The notes under the pieces were generated by a model. The model was not told where the DNA came from. It saw only the letters and a list, made by a program, of their open reading frames with translations, and did not search any database. Shown here one piece after another: positions 14,306 through 23,451 of a DNA stretch of 50,986 bases (position 1 is its first letter; every line of letters starts with the position of its first letter). Where the stretch lies: positions 1 through 50,986 of the forward strand of contig JAAZMP010000065.1 of NCBI GenBank assembly GCA_012798755.1, written 5' to 3'. Source of the stretch: Bacillota bacterium (GTDB taxonomy: Bacteria; Bacillota; Dethiobacteria; DTU022; UBA8154). The position numbers and the translations under genes were made by a program.

Positions 14306-16318
14306 GTGTTTTTAAAACTTATAAACAAGATTAAAGACATTTTCCCGAACCTCAAGCAAAAGTTGAAAAAAGTGAAATTCAAAAAAGGCAAAGTATCATT
14401 TGGCATGAGGCAAAAGCTACTATTGTTTTCGATAAGCCTGGTAGCAATCTTTTGTATAATTATTACCTTGGTTCTCTCCTCCCGAAGCATGAGTTTTATA
14501 GAAAAGCAGGCCACAGAGGATATTGATAACAAGTTAACTGTTTTTCAATTGCTGTTGGAGGAACAAGAGCTGTTGTTAAAATCGCTGACCAATTCCTTGA
14601 AGTACGATCTGATGGATGCCCTTGTAGAGGAAAACCTTGGAATGCTTGAAGCGGAAATGAAACCCTTGTATAGTACCTATAACAGCTACTACGGGGTTAC
14701 ACATTTGCAGGTAAACGATCCGGACTTGAAGGTACTATACAGTATCCATAACCCGAGCAGTATCGGAAGCGATGGCAGTGCAAGGCCTTTGTTAAAGGAA
14801 TCTTTGGGGTTTGGTTCCGGAAAACTTGTCCACGGTTTCGAATTTGACGAAGATGATCTGGTGCTTTATTCTGCAGGGCCTGTTTCCAGCTATGCAACCC
14901 AGTTTGCGGGTATAATCGAAGTCGGAAGGGTTATTGACAACGCTTATCTGGACAAACTTAAGGAACGCATTGGAGTGGACTTTACTGTTTTTAAAGGTAA
15001 TGAACGTGTGGCCACAACGATGCTGGATATGGAAGGCAACCGTGCTCTGGAGACAACTATTGAGGATGCTGATGTATTGGATAAAATTTTGGGCGGAGAA
15101 GAACAGGAAAAAGAGGAGGGCCAGGAGGGACAAAAAGAAGAACGCTGGGTTGGTCGTCGGACTGGAAGCCGGGAAATGGCCGGCGGTAAAGATGTTTTCG
15201 GTTCTTATGCAGCCATAAGGGATGCAGAAGATAATGTTATTGGTATGTTTTTTGCTGGCACCCCCACTTTGCCCTATGATCTTCAACAGAGTCGCGACAG
15301 GAAAATTGCTTTTGCTATGTTGGCAGTGGCAATTGTGGTTAGTGCAGTGTTTTCTATTTTTTTCTCTAACCAGATCGTGGGACGCTTAAAAGATCTCTCC
15401 AAAGTATTTAACGCTTTGGCCAAAGGAGATTTCACCGTTACCGTAAAAAAACTTGGCGGCGATGAAGTCGGTCTTATGGGACAGGCTGTAGCCCAAATGG
15501 TCAAAGATTTACGGGGATTTGTTATCTATATTAATGAGCTTGCGGGGAGGGTGGAATCTCTTTCCGGGGAAGTATCTGGCACTGCCGAAAACATCAATGC
15601 CTCTGTACAGGATGTAGCCGATTCTGCGAACGAAGTTGCTTCTTCTACAGGCACTCTTAGTTCCAATGCCCAGATTATGTCCGATGAGGCCTCGGATACG
15701 GTTGCTAAGGCTGCCTCCGGCCGAACGGAAATGGAAAAGGCTTTGGAGCAAATGCAAGCCATCGAAAAAAGTTTTCTGGGGTTAAAAGACAGCATCGACA
15801 AATTAGGGCAGCGCTCCGCGGTAATTGGGGAAATAATCCAGGTTATTAATGAAATTTCTGAACAAACTAATTTGCTGGCTTTAAATGCTGCTATTGAAGC
15901 GGCACGAGCCGGGGAATACGGCCGCGGTTTTGCTGTTGTCGCCGATGAAGTGCGCAAACTTGCCGAACGTTCTTCTGCCTCTGCTGAGGAAATATCACAT
16001 CTTATCAGCGATACACAAAAAGATGCAGCCTCTGCCGTTTCGGGAATGGACAGAAGTGTTGCCGTTGTCGATTCCGGCCGTGAAGCCATGCATAGCTCTT
16101 TAGAAAAATTCGGGGAAATTATGCTTTCGGTCCAGGGGCTAATGACTAAAATTGAAGAGATTGCGGCCTCTACAGAGGAACTTGGCGCCTCCAGCGAAGA
16201 AGTGGCAGCTTCGACAGAAGAACAGTTGGCCGCTGTTGAAGAGATCACTGTAGCCACTGGGGAGTTGGGAACGGCTTCCAAATTTCTCTATGAAGAACTG
16301 AAAAAATTTAAATTCTAG
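14306..16318 (+). CDS. Methyl-accepting chemotaxis protein, single-Cache-like sensor
   Basis: The 670-residue receptor has a basic N-terminus, a first membrane helix (about 38-58), an extracellular Cache-like sensor (about 60-328), a second membrane helix (about 333-353), a HAMP linker, and a long signalling domain with the invariant hairpin tip ([20 protein letters not shown]). It senses a ligand and controls CheA. Residues about 264-295 hold an unusual Glu/Gln/Gly/Lys/Arg-rich insertion near the end of the sensor, before the usual [10 protein letters not shown]...GMFFAGTP strand pair. The start is GTG with AGGAGG eight bases upstream. Confidence 0.93.
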   Translation: MFLKLINKIKDIFPNLKQKLKKVKFKKGKVSFGMRQKLLLFSISLVAIFCIIITLVLSSRSMSFIEKQATEDIDNKLTVFQLLLEEQELLLKSLTNSLKYDLMDALVEENLGMLEAEMKPLYSTYNSYYGVTHLQVNDPDLKVLYSIHNPSSIGSDGSARPLLKESLGFGSGKLVHGFEFDEDDLVLYSAGPVSSYATQFAGIIEVGRVIDNAYLDKLKERIGVDFTVFKGNERVATTMLDMEGNRALETTIEDADVLDKILGGEEQEKEEGQEGQKEERWVGRRTGSREMAGGKDVFGSYAAIRDAEDNVIGMFFAGTPTLPYDLQQSRDRKIAFAMLAVAIVVSAVFSIFFSNQIVGRLKDLSKVFNALAKGDFTVTVKKLGGDEVGLMGQAVAQMVKDLRGFVIYINELAGRVESLSGEVSGTAENINASVQDVADSANEVASSTGTLSSNAQIMSDEASDTVAKAASGRTEMEKALEQMQAIEKSFLGLKDSIDKLGQRSAVIGEIIQVINEISEQTNLLALNAAIEAARAGEYGRGFAVVADEVRKLAERSSASAEEISHLISDTQKDAASAVSGMDRSVAVVDSGREAMHSSLEKFGEIMLSVQGLMTKIEEIAASTEELGASSEEVAASTEEQLAAVEEITVATGELGTASKFLYEELKKFKF

Positions 16319-16350
16319 CCTTGCCGGGAAAAGCCTTGTATTATGTTTTG

Positions 16351-16371
16351 GCTGCTGCGTTACGCAGCAGC
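16351..16371 (+). other. Perfect 9-bp hairpin after the chemoreceptor gene
   Basis: GCTGCTGCG (16351-16359) pairs with CGCAGCAGC (16363-16371) over a three-base loop. No T run follows, so it could protect the 3' end of the transcript rather than stop transcription. Confidence 0.6.
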
Positions 16372-16406
16372 ATTGTCATTACCCGAACGAAATAATCTAT
16401 TTTAAG

Positions 16407-16438
16407 GGGCCGCAAAATTTTATAAAGCGGCTCTTTTT
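16407..16438 (+). terminator. Rho-independent terminator of the chemoreceptor gene
   Basis: GGGCCGC (16407-16413) pairs with GCGGCTC (16427-16433), with one G-U pair, and is followed by five T at 16434-16438. Confidence 0.7.
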
Positions 16439-16643
16439 AATTCAATACAACTTAAAATAAATAATAAAATATCTGTTTTTACCAGATCATAAAGCAGGTT
16501 TTTTGATTATTTTGTGGAATAAGTATTGCTGAACTTAAATATTAGGGGGTATTTTTATATTAGGAGGGCGGTAATTTTTAGGGACGTGTTTGTTTTAAGT
16601 ATTCTTTTTTTTGTATAAAAAACAAGGGGGTATCATGTAGAAA

Positions 16644-17819
16644 ATGAAAATGAATAAAAGTTATTTCAATGTGTTGGCGGTCTTGCTTCTTTCCTTTGTC
16701 CTTGTCTTTGCCGCTGCAGGCTGTACCCAGCCCGGAACGGCACCGGAACAAGAAGATGGGGCAAATGGCGAATCTGCGGGCTCTGTCGTGGTAAAGCTGG
16801 GAACGGTAGGACCCTTGACGGGGGGAGCCGCCACTTATGGTACCAGCGTACGGAACGGGGTAAAAATTGCTGTCGATGAGTTCAACGACAATGAAGAAGC
16901 ACCGGGCATATTTTTGGAGCTCGTTTCCGAAGATAGCGAAGGAGATTGGTCCAAAGCGGCCAATGCTTTTTCCAAACTTATCGATCAAGACAAGGTAGAC
17001 GTGATCGTCGGGGCTGTTCTCAGTTCGGAAACGGAGGCAGGCGGCCCGATTGTCAAAAGTGCCAAAGTGCCTACTATTTCTCCCTCTTCCACAAGCACCG
17101 GCCTTACCTTGGACAACCCTTATCTTTTCCGGAACTGTTTATCCGATGAAGTGCAGGCCTCACAGCTGGCGGAATATGCTGTAGAAGAGCTGGGCCTGGG
17201 CAAATTTGCCATCCTTTATACTAATAATGACTACGGTGTAGCCTTGAAAAATGCCTTTGAAGAAACGGCAAATTCGTTGGGAGAAGTACTGGCCGTGGAA
17301 GCCTTCATGGATAATGATGAAAACTTCAAACCTCAACTTACCAGTATTCAACAGAAAGATCCGGAAGCCATTTTTGTAGCCGGGTATTATACGGAAGCGG
17401 CTAAAATAGCCCAGCAAGCCGTTGAGCAGGGCCTTGAAGTGCAGTTTCTGGGGGCAGATGGTTTCTATTCTCCTGTTCTTGTAGAAATAGGAGGTGACAC
17501 GGTAGAGGGGGCTATTTTTACAGCTGGGTTTCACTCCGGGGATGAGTCTCCCACCGTACAAAATTTTGTAAACACATATGAGGAGCTTTTTGGTGAGGAA
17601 CCCGATATGTTTGCGGCTCAAGCTTATGATGCGGCACGCATTGTGATAGAAGCAATCAAATCCAAAGGGACTACTTCAGAACAAATTCGGGAAGGTCTGG
17701 CCGAAACCAAAGATTTCCCCGGGATTACGGGCAATACGAGCATTGATGAAGAAGGAGATACCATAAAAGATGTTCTGATCCTAAAAGTTACGGATGGGGT
17801 TTTCGAACGCATAAGGTAA
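16644..17819 (+). CDS. livK: Branched-chain amino-acid-type ABC transporter, substrate-binding lipoprotein
   Basis: The 391-residue protein has a lipoprotein signal peptide ending at the lipobox AAGC (acylated C27), then the two-lobed periplasmic-binding fold of the LivJ/LivK (Peripla_BP_6) family: VGPLTGGAATYG, INIAVDEFN-like VKIAVDEFND, and SPSSTSTGLT. It is anchored outside the membrane and feeds LivHM. A Thr/Glu-rich linker follows the lipid cysteine. The true ligand could be leucine/isoleucine/valine or another small amide or amino acid. A hairpin after the gene (17854-17885) probably favours higher expression of this subunit. Confidence 0.92.
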   Translation: MKMNKSYFNVLAVLLLSFVLVFAAAGCTQPGTAPEQEDGANGESAGSVVVKLGTVGPLTGGAATYGTSVRNGVKIAVDEFNDNEEAPGIFLELVSEDSEGDWSKAANAFSKLIDQDKVDVIVGAVLSSETEAGGPIVKSAKVPTISPSSTSTGLTLDNPYLFRNCLSDEVQASQLAEYAVEELGLGKFAILYTNNDYGVALKNAFEETANSLGEVLAVEAFMDNDENFKPQLTSIQQKDPEAIFVAGYYTEAAKIAQQAVEQGLEVQFLGADGFYSPVLVEIGGDTVEGAIFTAGFHSGDESPTVQNFVNTYEELFGEEPDMFAAQAYDAARIVIEAIKSKGTTSEQIREGLAETKDFPGITGNTSIDEEGDTIKDVLILKVTDGVFERIR

Positions 17820-17853
17820 ATACCGGATGTTAAACAAAAACCGGCATAAATGC

Positions 17854-17885
17854 ATGAGAAGGGGGAGGCTATTCCTCCTTCTCAT
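17854..17885 (+). promoter_or_regulatory. Intercistronic hairpin between livK and livH
   Basis: ATGAGAAGG (17854-17862) pairs with CCTTCTCAT (17877-17885), with a further AGG/CCT inside. No T run follows. Such hairpins stabilise or partly end transcripts after binding-protein genes; that role is inferred. Confidence 0.6.
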
Positions 17886-17921
17886 AGCATAATTTTGGGA
17901 AAGATGTTTTGAGGTGGAGAA

Positions 17922-18794
17922 ATGTTTTTTCAACAATTGATAAACGGGATTGTTTTGGGCAGTACTTACGCTTTGATTGCTCTGGGTTACACCATGGTGT
18001 ATGGAATTATCGAATTGATTAATTTTGCTCATGGTGAAATATATATGTTTGGTGCCTTTGTGGGGATGACCTTGGTAACGGTCTATCAGATGCCGTTTGT
18101 TCCAGCCTTTCTTTTGGCTATGGCTTTGGCGGCTCTTTTAGGCATAACGGTAGAGTTTTTTGCCTACCGGCCCCTACGCCGTTCAAGCAGATTGGCGGCG
18201 CTTATAAGTGCTATCGGTGCTTCTATTTTTTTGCAAAATTTGGCTCTGTTGGTTAAGGGGGCACGCCCCTACTCCTTTCCCAGCCCTTTTGCCTCCGAGG
18301 TGTACAAAACTTCCTTGTTCACCATCTCCAGGGTAGAGTTGATTATTCTTGCGATTTCTTTCCTTTTAATGCTGGGTTTAACTTTTTTAATCCAGAAAAC
18401 AAAGATTGGCATAGCCATGCGCGCCACGGCCCAGGATAAGGATACCGCAAGCCTGATGGGCATAGATATTAACAGTGTGATTACCATTACTTTTGCCGTA
18501 GGTTCGGCTCTGGGTGCCGCTGCAGGCGTGATGGTCGGTGTTTATTTTCGTACCGTCACTCCCATGATGGGATTAATGCCGGGCCTTAAGGGTTTTGTAG
18601 CCGCTGTTTTAGGGGGTATAGGCAGTATCCCCGGGGCTATGCTGGGAGGCCTTTTGCTGGGAATAGCCGAGGTTATGGGGGCCGCGTATATTTCTTCACA
18701 ATATCGTGATGCTATTGCTTTTGCCATATTGATTGTCGTGCTGCTTTTTAAACCGGCAGGCTTGATAGGAAGATCTTTACAGGTAAAAGTATAG
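17922..18794 (+). CDS. livH: Branched-chain amino-acid-type ABC transporter permease LivH
   Basis: The 290-residue, highly hydrophobic protein has the LivH start (QQLINGIVLGSTYALIALGYTMVYGI), about eight membrane helices and the ATPase-contact loop around AMRATAQDKDTASLMGIDIN. It forms the membrane channel with LivM. The ATG follows a GAGGTGG site by five bases. It is the second gene of the importer operon. Confidence 0.94.
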   Translation: MFFQQLINGIVLGSTYALIALGYTMVYGIIELINFAHGEIYMFGAFVGMTLVTVYQMPFVPAFLLAMALAALLGITVEFFAYRPLRRSSRLAALISAIGASIFLQNLALLVKGARPYSFPSPFASEVYKTSLFTISRVELIILAISFLLMLGLTFLIQKTKIGIAMRATAQDKDTASLMGIDINSVITITFAVGSALGAAAGVMVGVYFRTVTPMMGLMPGLKGFVAAVLGGIGSIPGAMLGGLLLGIAEVMGAAYISSQYRDAIAFAILIVVLLFKPAGLIGRSLQVKV

Positions 18795-18805
18795 TGTAGT
18801 ATAAT
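18776..18805 (+). promoter_or_regulatory. Possible internal promoter before livM
   Basis: TTTACA (18776-18781) and a perfect TATAAT (18800-18805) are 18 bases apart at the end of livH. Transcription would begin near 18812, only a few bases before the livM ATG at 18820. Confidence 0.35.
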
Positions 18806-18819
18806 ATAGATAATGCAGT

Positions 18820-19725
18820 ATGATTAAGAAGGTGACAGGTGTATTGATCAGTGCTTACTATTTGCAGATAATCATCCTGGCGGGAATAAATATTATTATG
18901 GCAGCCAGTCTCAATTTGATAACCGGTTTCACCGGGCAGCTGTCCATAGGGCATGCTGCTTTTATGAGCATAGGGGCCTATTCTTCCGCACTTGCTACTC
19001 TGGCACTGGGGTTTCCTTTTTTACCGTCGCTTCTTTTTGGTGCTTTTGTAGCCGCTTTTTTTGGAGTTCTTGTCGGTGTTCCCACCCTGAAACTTAAAGG
19101 GGATTATTTGGCTATTGCTACTTTGGGTTTTGGTGAAATAGTGCGCATCGTATTTCTAAACTTGGAAATAACCGGTGGTGCCGTGGGCTTGCGGGGCATA
19201 CCTAAAAATACAACATTGTTATGGGTCATTGTAGCTGTCTTGCTTACACTGTTTGTGCTAAATCGCATTTTAAACTCCAGGGTTGGCCGGGCCCTTATTG
19301 CTATCCGGGAGGATGAAACAGCTGCCGAATCAATGGGGATAAATACGACTTACTTTAAAACTCTTGCTTTTGGGGTCGGGGCTTTTTTTGCCGGTATAGG
19401 AGGGGGGCTTTTTTCACACTATTTTCGCTACATCCATCCTGGCAGCTTTGGTTTTATGCGTTCTATCGAACATCTTTGTATGGTCGTATTAGGCGGATTG
19501 GGAAATATGTGGGGTTCAGTTTTGGGCGCAGTTGCTCTTACTACCATACCGGAATTTTTGAGAGCCAGTGCTGATTATAGGCAGTTGTTTTATGGGGCTA
19601 TTTTGGTCATCATGATGCGGGTAAGGCCCCAGGGCCTTATCGGGGAAAGAATGGCCGGGAAAAGTTTTTCCTTGGGAGACTCTATTTTAAAAAAATTAAG
19701 CATTACCAAAAAAACAGGTTTCTAA
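18820..19725 (+). CDS. livM: Branched-chain amino-acid-type ABC transporter permease LivM
   Basis: The 301-residue membrane protein has the LivM features NLITGFTGQLSIGHAAFMSIGAY and the coupling loop RALIAIREDETAAESMGIN. It pairs with LivH. The ATG at 18820 has no ribosome site; a TTG at 18844, still upstream of the first conserved segment, has GAAGGTGA about ten bases before it and could be the real start. A possible promoter lies just upstream. Confidence 0.92.
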   Translation: MIKKVTGVLISAYYLQIIILAGINIIMAASLNLITGFTGQLSIGHAAFMSIGAYSSALATLALGFPFLPSLLFGAFVAAFFGVLVGVPTLKLKGDYLAIATLGFGEIVRIVFLNLEITGGAVGLRGIPKNTTLLWVIVAVLLTLFVLNRILNSRVGRALIAIREDETAAESMGINTTYFKTLAFGVGAFFAGIGGGLFSHYFRYIHPGSFGFMRSIEHLCMVVLGGLGNMWGSVLGAVALTTIPEFLRASADYRQLFYGAILVIMMRVRPQGLIGERMAGKSFSLGDSILKKLSITKKTGF

Positions 19726-19763
19726 AGTTCTCCCTGAGAATGAGAAGAGAGGAATTTTTTTAA

Positions 19764-20549
19764 ATGACATCATCAAATTCAAACAACTATGTCCTGGATG
19801 CTGCCAGAGTCAGCCGTGTTTTTGGCGGACTAAAGGCTGTTGACCAGGTAGATTTTTTTGTCAAGAAACGAGAGATAATGAGCTTGATCGGGCCGAACGG
19901 TGCCGGCAAAACGACGCTTTTTAACCTTTTTACAGGCCATTACCAGCCCTCCAGAGGAGAAATATTTTTCAAAGAGGAAAAAATTAATGGCCTTAAACCT
20001 TATCAGATTACAGCTAAAGGACTGGCCAGGACCTTCCAAAACATCCGCCTTTTTTCTAAAATGAGCGTGCTTGATAACGTACTCATTGGCAGGCATACCA
20101 AAACATCGTCTGGAGTGATCGGGGCCGTCCTAAGGAGAGCAAAAGATAAACAAGAGGAAGCAAATGCTCGGGAAATGGCTATGTCCCTGCTGAAATTTGT
20201 TGGCCTGGAAGACAAAAAAGATGAGCAGGCCAGCAGCCTTTCCTATGGTGAACAGCGTCGTTTAGAGGTAGCCCGTGCTTTAGCGGCGGATCCCGAACTT
20301 CTGCTGCTTGATGAACCGGCGGCAGGCATGAATCCCCAAGAAACGAACGATCTTATGGAACTTATCTCCAAAATAAGGGATGAAATGAATAAAACTATTC
20401 TGCTGATCGAACACGATATGAAAGTGGTAATGGGGATATCCGAAAGAATTGCCGTTTTGAATTATGGAAAAAAAATAGCCGAAGGCACACCATCGGAAAT
20501 TTTGAAAAACGAAGATGTTATCCATGCTTATTTAGGTGTAGCCAACTAA
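19764..20549 (+). CDS. livG: ABC transporter ATP-binding protein LivG
   Basis: The 261-residue ATPase has Walker A GPNGAGKTT, the signature LSYGEQRRLEVARAL, Walker B LLLLDEPAAGMNP and the switch histidine in LLIEHDM. The MNP after Walker B and the ARTFQNIRLF segment are typical of LivG. It powers the importer with LivF. The ATG follows GAGAGGAA at a fair distance. Confidence 0.95.
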   Translation: MTSSNSNNYVLDAARVSRVFGGLKAVDQVDFFVKKREIMSLIGPNGAGKTTLFNLFTGHYQPSRGEIFFKEEKINGLKPYQITAKGLARTFQNIRLFSKMSVLDNVLIGRHTKTSSGVIGAVLRRAKDKQEEANAREMAMSLLKFVGLEDKKDEQASSLSYGEQRRLEVARALAADPELLLLDEPAAGMNPQETNDLMELISKIRDEMNKTILLIEHDMKVVMGISERIAVLNYGKKIAEGTPSEILKNEDVIHAYLGVAN

Positions 20550-20626
20550 AAGAAGAAATAAAAAGCCAAGATCGATTGGTACCGGGATGCCATAATAATA
20601 CTTTGCTTAATTAGGGGGCAAATGCT

Positions 20627-21331
20627 TTGCTGCGGGTAGAAAATTTATCCACCTTTTATGATAATATACAGGCCTTGAAAGATATCAGCCTTCAGGTAAA
20701 AGAAGGGGAAATCGTCACCTTAATCGGGGCAAACGGTGCCGGCAAAACAACATCGTTGCTAACCATTTCCGGGTTGCTTAGGCCTGCAACCGGGGAAATT
20801 TACTTTCGTGGTAAAAAAATAAACAATGTGCCGCCGCATGATATTGTTAAAATGGGCATTTCCCATGTGCCGGAGGGAAGGCGTATTTTTCCCCGTCTTA
20901 CGCTGAAGGAAAATCTGTATATTGGTGCCTACACCAGGAAAGATAAAAATGGGCTCTATAAAGATATGGAAATGGTATTTGATACTTTCCCCCAGCTCAG
21001 AGGACGGGAAAAACAGGCGGCAGGAACCTTAAGCGGTGGCGAGCAGCAAATGCTGGCCATTGGCCGGGCTCTTATGTCCCGCCCCCGGTTGCTATTGTTG
21101 GATGAACCTTCTATGGGCCTGGCCCCCATGATCGTTAACGAAATTTTCCGCATAGTCGAGGATATTAATCGTACAGGAACGACAATCTTGTTGGTCGAGC
21201 AAAACGCTCAAATGGCTTTAAGCATAGCCCACAGGGGCTATGTGTTGGAAACAGGGAACATAGCCTTGCACGATAAAGCCTCTTCATTACTACAAAACGA
21301 CGAAGTCCGCAAAACCTACCTTGGCGAATGA
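20627..21331 (+). CDS. livF: ABC transporter ATP-binding protein LivF
   Basis: The 234-residue ATPase has Walker A GANGAGKTT, VPEGRRIFPRLTLKENL typical of LivF, signature LSGGEQQMLAIGRAL and Walker B LLLLDEPSMGLAP. The start is TTG with AGGGGG eight bases upstream; a nearby ATG at 20622 is out of frame. It is the last gene of the five-gene importer. Confidence 0.94.
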   Translation: MLRVENLSTFYDNIQALKDISLQVKEGEIVTLIGANGAGKTTSLLTISGLLRPATGEIYFRGKKINNVPPHDIVKMGISHVPEGRRIFPRLTLKENLYIGAYTRKDKNGLYKDMEMVFDTFPQLRGREKQAAGTLSGGEQQMLAIGRALMSRPRLLLLDEPSMGLAPMIVNEIFRIVEDINRTGTTILLVEQNAQMALSIAHRGYVLETGNIALHDKASSLLQNDEVRKTYLGE

Positions 21332-21629
21332 TGCCTTCCAAGTAAAAATTATTCCCGATTTTATCCCAAACCACGTTTTGTTTTAGGACTTGTTTTAGGC
21401 AATATATTAATGTTGGAAAAAAGGTTGGATTTAAAACCCGTGTTAGGTACAACTTTGTTTGTATCCCGGGTTAACAGATCCGACCCTATTTTTTTAAACT
21501 GTATTTGCCTTAAAAAGCAGCGCGCATAATTTTGTAAAAATAAATGTATTCACCGGGCTTAGTATGGTTAAAATAAAGAAGTACAATAGAAAGGTTTTTA
21601 AAAAATACAGTAACAAGGAGCAAGTTTCG
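21332..21629 (+). other. 298-bp intergenic region after livF
   Basis: A hairpin can form between AACCCG and CGGGTT (about 21436-21472), and a weak GGGT/ACCC stem ending at 21486 is followed by a run of seven T, which may be the livF terminator. On the minus strand 21475-21487 matches, with one mismatch, a 13-base motif at 50922-50934. No gene is supported before 21630. Confidence 0.45.
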
Positions 21630-21944
21630 GTGAAAGTAATAAGTCTGCAGGAAAAAAAAAGAGAAAAGATAGAAGAAAATTTACATGTTTTCCAGGAACA
21701 TTTCTGGGAATGGGTTTTTGCCTTCCGCTGGAAGCCTTGCCCTGAATGCACACGATTGCTTTTGAAATTGTGGCGGCATGAATGTCTCTGGTCAAATCTT
21801 TGCGGCGTTTGCAGCTCCTATTTTTATTATTACCAGGTTCTATACGTAAAAGCGATAAAAACGGTATGTCAAAGAGGCAAAAAGGTTCCTACCTTCCGCG
21901 AACTGGAAAAATGGTATTTCCAGCAGGAACAGTGGCAAAAATAG
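21630..21944 (+). CDS. Unrecognised small Cys/His-rich protein
   Basis: I do not recognise this 104-residue protein. It starts with a charged helix, then KPCPEC (C37, C40), H50, C52 and CGVC (C58, C61), a pattern that could hold one zinc ion, followed by a Tyr-rich stretch and a C-terminal helix (TFRELEKWYFQQEQWQK). The GTG start at 21630 has AAGGAG nine bases upstream; an in-frame ATG at 21564 has none. It stands alone between the importer and ctsR, with no neighbour pointing to a role. Confidence 0.55.
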   Translation: MKVISLQEKKREKIEENLHVFQEHFWEWVFAFRWKPCPECTRLLLKLWRHECLWSNLCGVCSSYFYYYQVLYVKAIKTVCQRGKKVPTFRELEKWYFQQEQWQK

Positions 21945-22170
21945 TTTTAAGGAACAGGGCGTGTGCTATAACTAAATATTCTACAATTTCCTTCTCCTCC
22001 TTTTTGTTTCCCTCTGATTATTCTGGCATCGGACATTTCTTCAAGATGCTGACCTTTATTCACTTTAAAGAAAAAGATAGTAATAGTCCAAACAAATATA
22101 GTTTCGGGCGTTAATTTATTTATACATGGGGTATTGCCGGATAAGGGGCTTGTTTCCCTTTATATGAAGT

Positions 22171-22199
22171 TTGCACCTAAACCAGACCCAGGGTATAAT
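22171..22199 (+). promoter_or_regulatory. Sigma-A promoter of the ctsR operon
   Basis: TTGCAC (22171-22176) and a perfect TATAAT (22194-22199) are 17 bases apart. Transcription should start near 22206, right at the CtsR operator. Confidence 0.85.
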
Positions 22200-22208
22200 G
22201 CTCTTAAA

Positions 22209-22225
22209 GGTCAAAGAAGGTCAAA
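22209..22225 (+). promoter_or_regulatory. CtsR operator (direct heptad repeat)
   Basis: Two exact GGTCAAA heptads (22209-22215 and 22219-22225) are separated by three bases, the standard CtsR recognition sequence. Its place at the transcription start predicts autorepression of the operon, lifted by heat or protein stress. Confidence 0.93.
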
Positions 22226-22283
22226 GAATAATTCAGTCGCATCAGGAAAAAGCTAGTTTCAAGGGTGAAATGAGGACAAGGAA

Positions 22284-22751
22284 ATGAGCAATGTAACTGA
22301 ACGCATGGAGGATTATCTACGCAAACTTCTTAATTACAGTGCCTCAGGATATATTGATATCAAAAGGAAGGAGCTGGCCGGGAAATTTAATTGTGTCCCT
22401 TCCCAGGTAAATTATGTTTTAGAGACTAGGTTTACTTTGGAAAAAGGTTATATGGTTGAAAGCAAAAGGGGAGGGAAGGGTTTCCTGCGCATCAGAAAAC
22501 TTAAGGCATCTTTGGAAAGTCTTCTGGACATGTTCATTGAGGATGTAACTGACGGCCAGATCACGGATGATCAAGCCAGGGGCCTGATTCAAAGGCTGTA
22601 TGATTTGAAATATGTTTCATTGAGGGAGTCAAAGTTAATGGAAGCAACCATGGACAGCCTTCTCATCGAAGCCGAGGATAGGCTTCTACAAGAAAAATTG
22701 AGAGGGCGGTTATTAAAAGACATGCTTCTTATGCTGCTTAAACTTGCTTGA
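22284..22751 (+). CDS. ctsR: Class III heat-shock repressor CtsR
   Basis: The 155-residue repressor has an N-terminal winged helix-turn-helix (about 10-65) with the glycine-rich wing ESKRGGKGFLRIRK, and a C-terminal four-helix domain for McsB/ClpC control. It binds the tandem heptads just upstream and represses its own operon. The ATG follows ACAAGGAA. It leads the order ctsR-mcsA-mcsB-clpC usual in Bacillota. Confidence 0.95.
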   Translation: MSNVTERMEDYLRKLLNYSASGYIDIKRKELAGKFNCVPSQVNYVLETRFTLEKGYMVESKRGGKGFLRIRKLKASLESLLDMFIEDVTDGQITDDQARGLIQRLYDLKYVSLRESKLMEATMDSLLIEAEDRLLQEKLRGRLLKDMLLMLLKLA

Positions 22752-22899
22752 AGTTGCAGTATTTCTAAAGATAAACATGTGTGGTCCGGGAAAGATAAAC
22801 TTAAAGGTGGTGAAACCGGTCCATATCGCCAAAATACCCGATATAATTATGTATGGTTTCAACAAAAATTCAACTATTCCACCAGGCAGGCGGATGGCG

Positions 22900-23451
22900 A
22901 TGAACCGGAGAAATATGCTTTGTGAAAGATGTGGGAAAAAAGTTGCCTCTGTGCATGTAACTAAGATTATTAATGGAAACAAAACCGAACTTTATCTTTG
23001 CGACACCTGTGCCCGGGAAAAAGGCGAAAATATTTCTTTTGAAGGCAAATTTCCCTTGCATCAATTTTTTTCGGGACTGATGAGCTTTTTTCCCTCAGGG
23101 GATGCGGATGCGATGGCGCCTTCCAGTTACAGTGGTTTGCAATGTCCTGAATGTGGTTTAACTTATGCGCAGTTTGGCCAGATAGGTAGGCTGGGATGCG
23201 ATCAATGCTATGAAGCTTTTGGCGAAAATTTGGTTCCCCTTCTCCGCCGTCTCCACGGCAACCAAAGGCACATGGGCAAAATTCCGGCCAGGGCGGGCTC
23301 CTTTGTCAAAGCCAAAAGGGAAATAGAACGTTTAAGGGAAAAGCTGCAAAGAAAAGTTGACGAAGAAGCCTTTGAGGAGGCGGCCGAACTCCGGGATAAA
23401 ATCCGAAAATTGGAGGGTGAGATTTCCTCCGGAGGTGAAGACCATGGATAA
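22900..23451 (+). CDS. mcsA: McsA, activator of protein arginine kinase
   Basis: The 183-residue protein has four CxxC pairs (CERC, CDTC, CPEC, CDQC) for zinc and a C-terminal UVR motif (EAFEEAAELRDKIRKLE). It activates McsB and links it to CtsR and ClpC. The frame is open from 22744, but the family length and N-terminus fit the ATG at 22900, with AGGCGG seven bases upstream; an ATG at 22915 is also possible. The end overlaps mcsB by eight bases. Confidence 0.93.
   Translation: MNRRNMLCERCGKKVASVHVTKIINGNKTELYLCDTCAREKGENISFEGKFPLHQFFSGLMSFFPSGDADAMAPSSYSGLQCPECGLTYAQFGQIGRLGCDQCYEAFGENLVPLLRRLHGNQRHMGKIPARAGSFVKAKREIERLREKLQRKVDEEAFEEAAELRDKIRKLEGEISSGGEDHG

Larger units (their letters stand above)
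16319..16643 (+). other. 325-bp intergenic region with two hairpins
   Basis: It contains a perfect 9-bp hairpin (16351-16371), a terminator (16407-16438) and the leader of the importer operon. The leader has an AGGAGGGCGG at 16561-16570 that precedes only a ten-codon frame, which I do not call. No strong promoter was found. Confidence 0.6.
21945..22283 (+). other. 339-bp region upstream of ctsR
   Basis: The left part shows nothing I can assign. The right end holds the ctsR promoter (22171-22199) and CtsR operator (22209-22225). A short AAGGG/CCCTT stem lies around 22145-22160. Confidence 0.5.

Noticed and set aside
15526-16281. Long minus-strand frame opposite the chemoreceptor signalling domain
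   Set aside because: It is an antisense shadow of a conserved Ala/Glu/Ser-rich coding region with no ribosome site or family match.
16561-16624. Ten-codon leader peptide before livK (GTG at about 16585)
   Set aside because: Although an AGGAGGGCGG lies upstream, spacing is too long, and the peptide shows no run of regulatory codons.
22744-22899. Longer mcsA start at 22744
   Set aside because: It overlaps the ctsR end and adds residues absent from McsA; the family length fits 22900.
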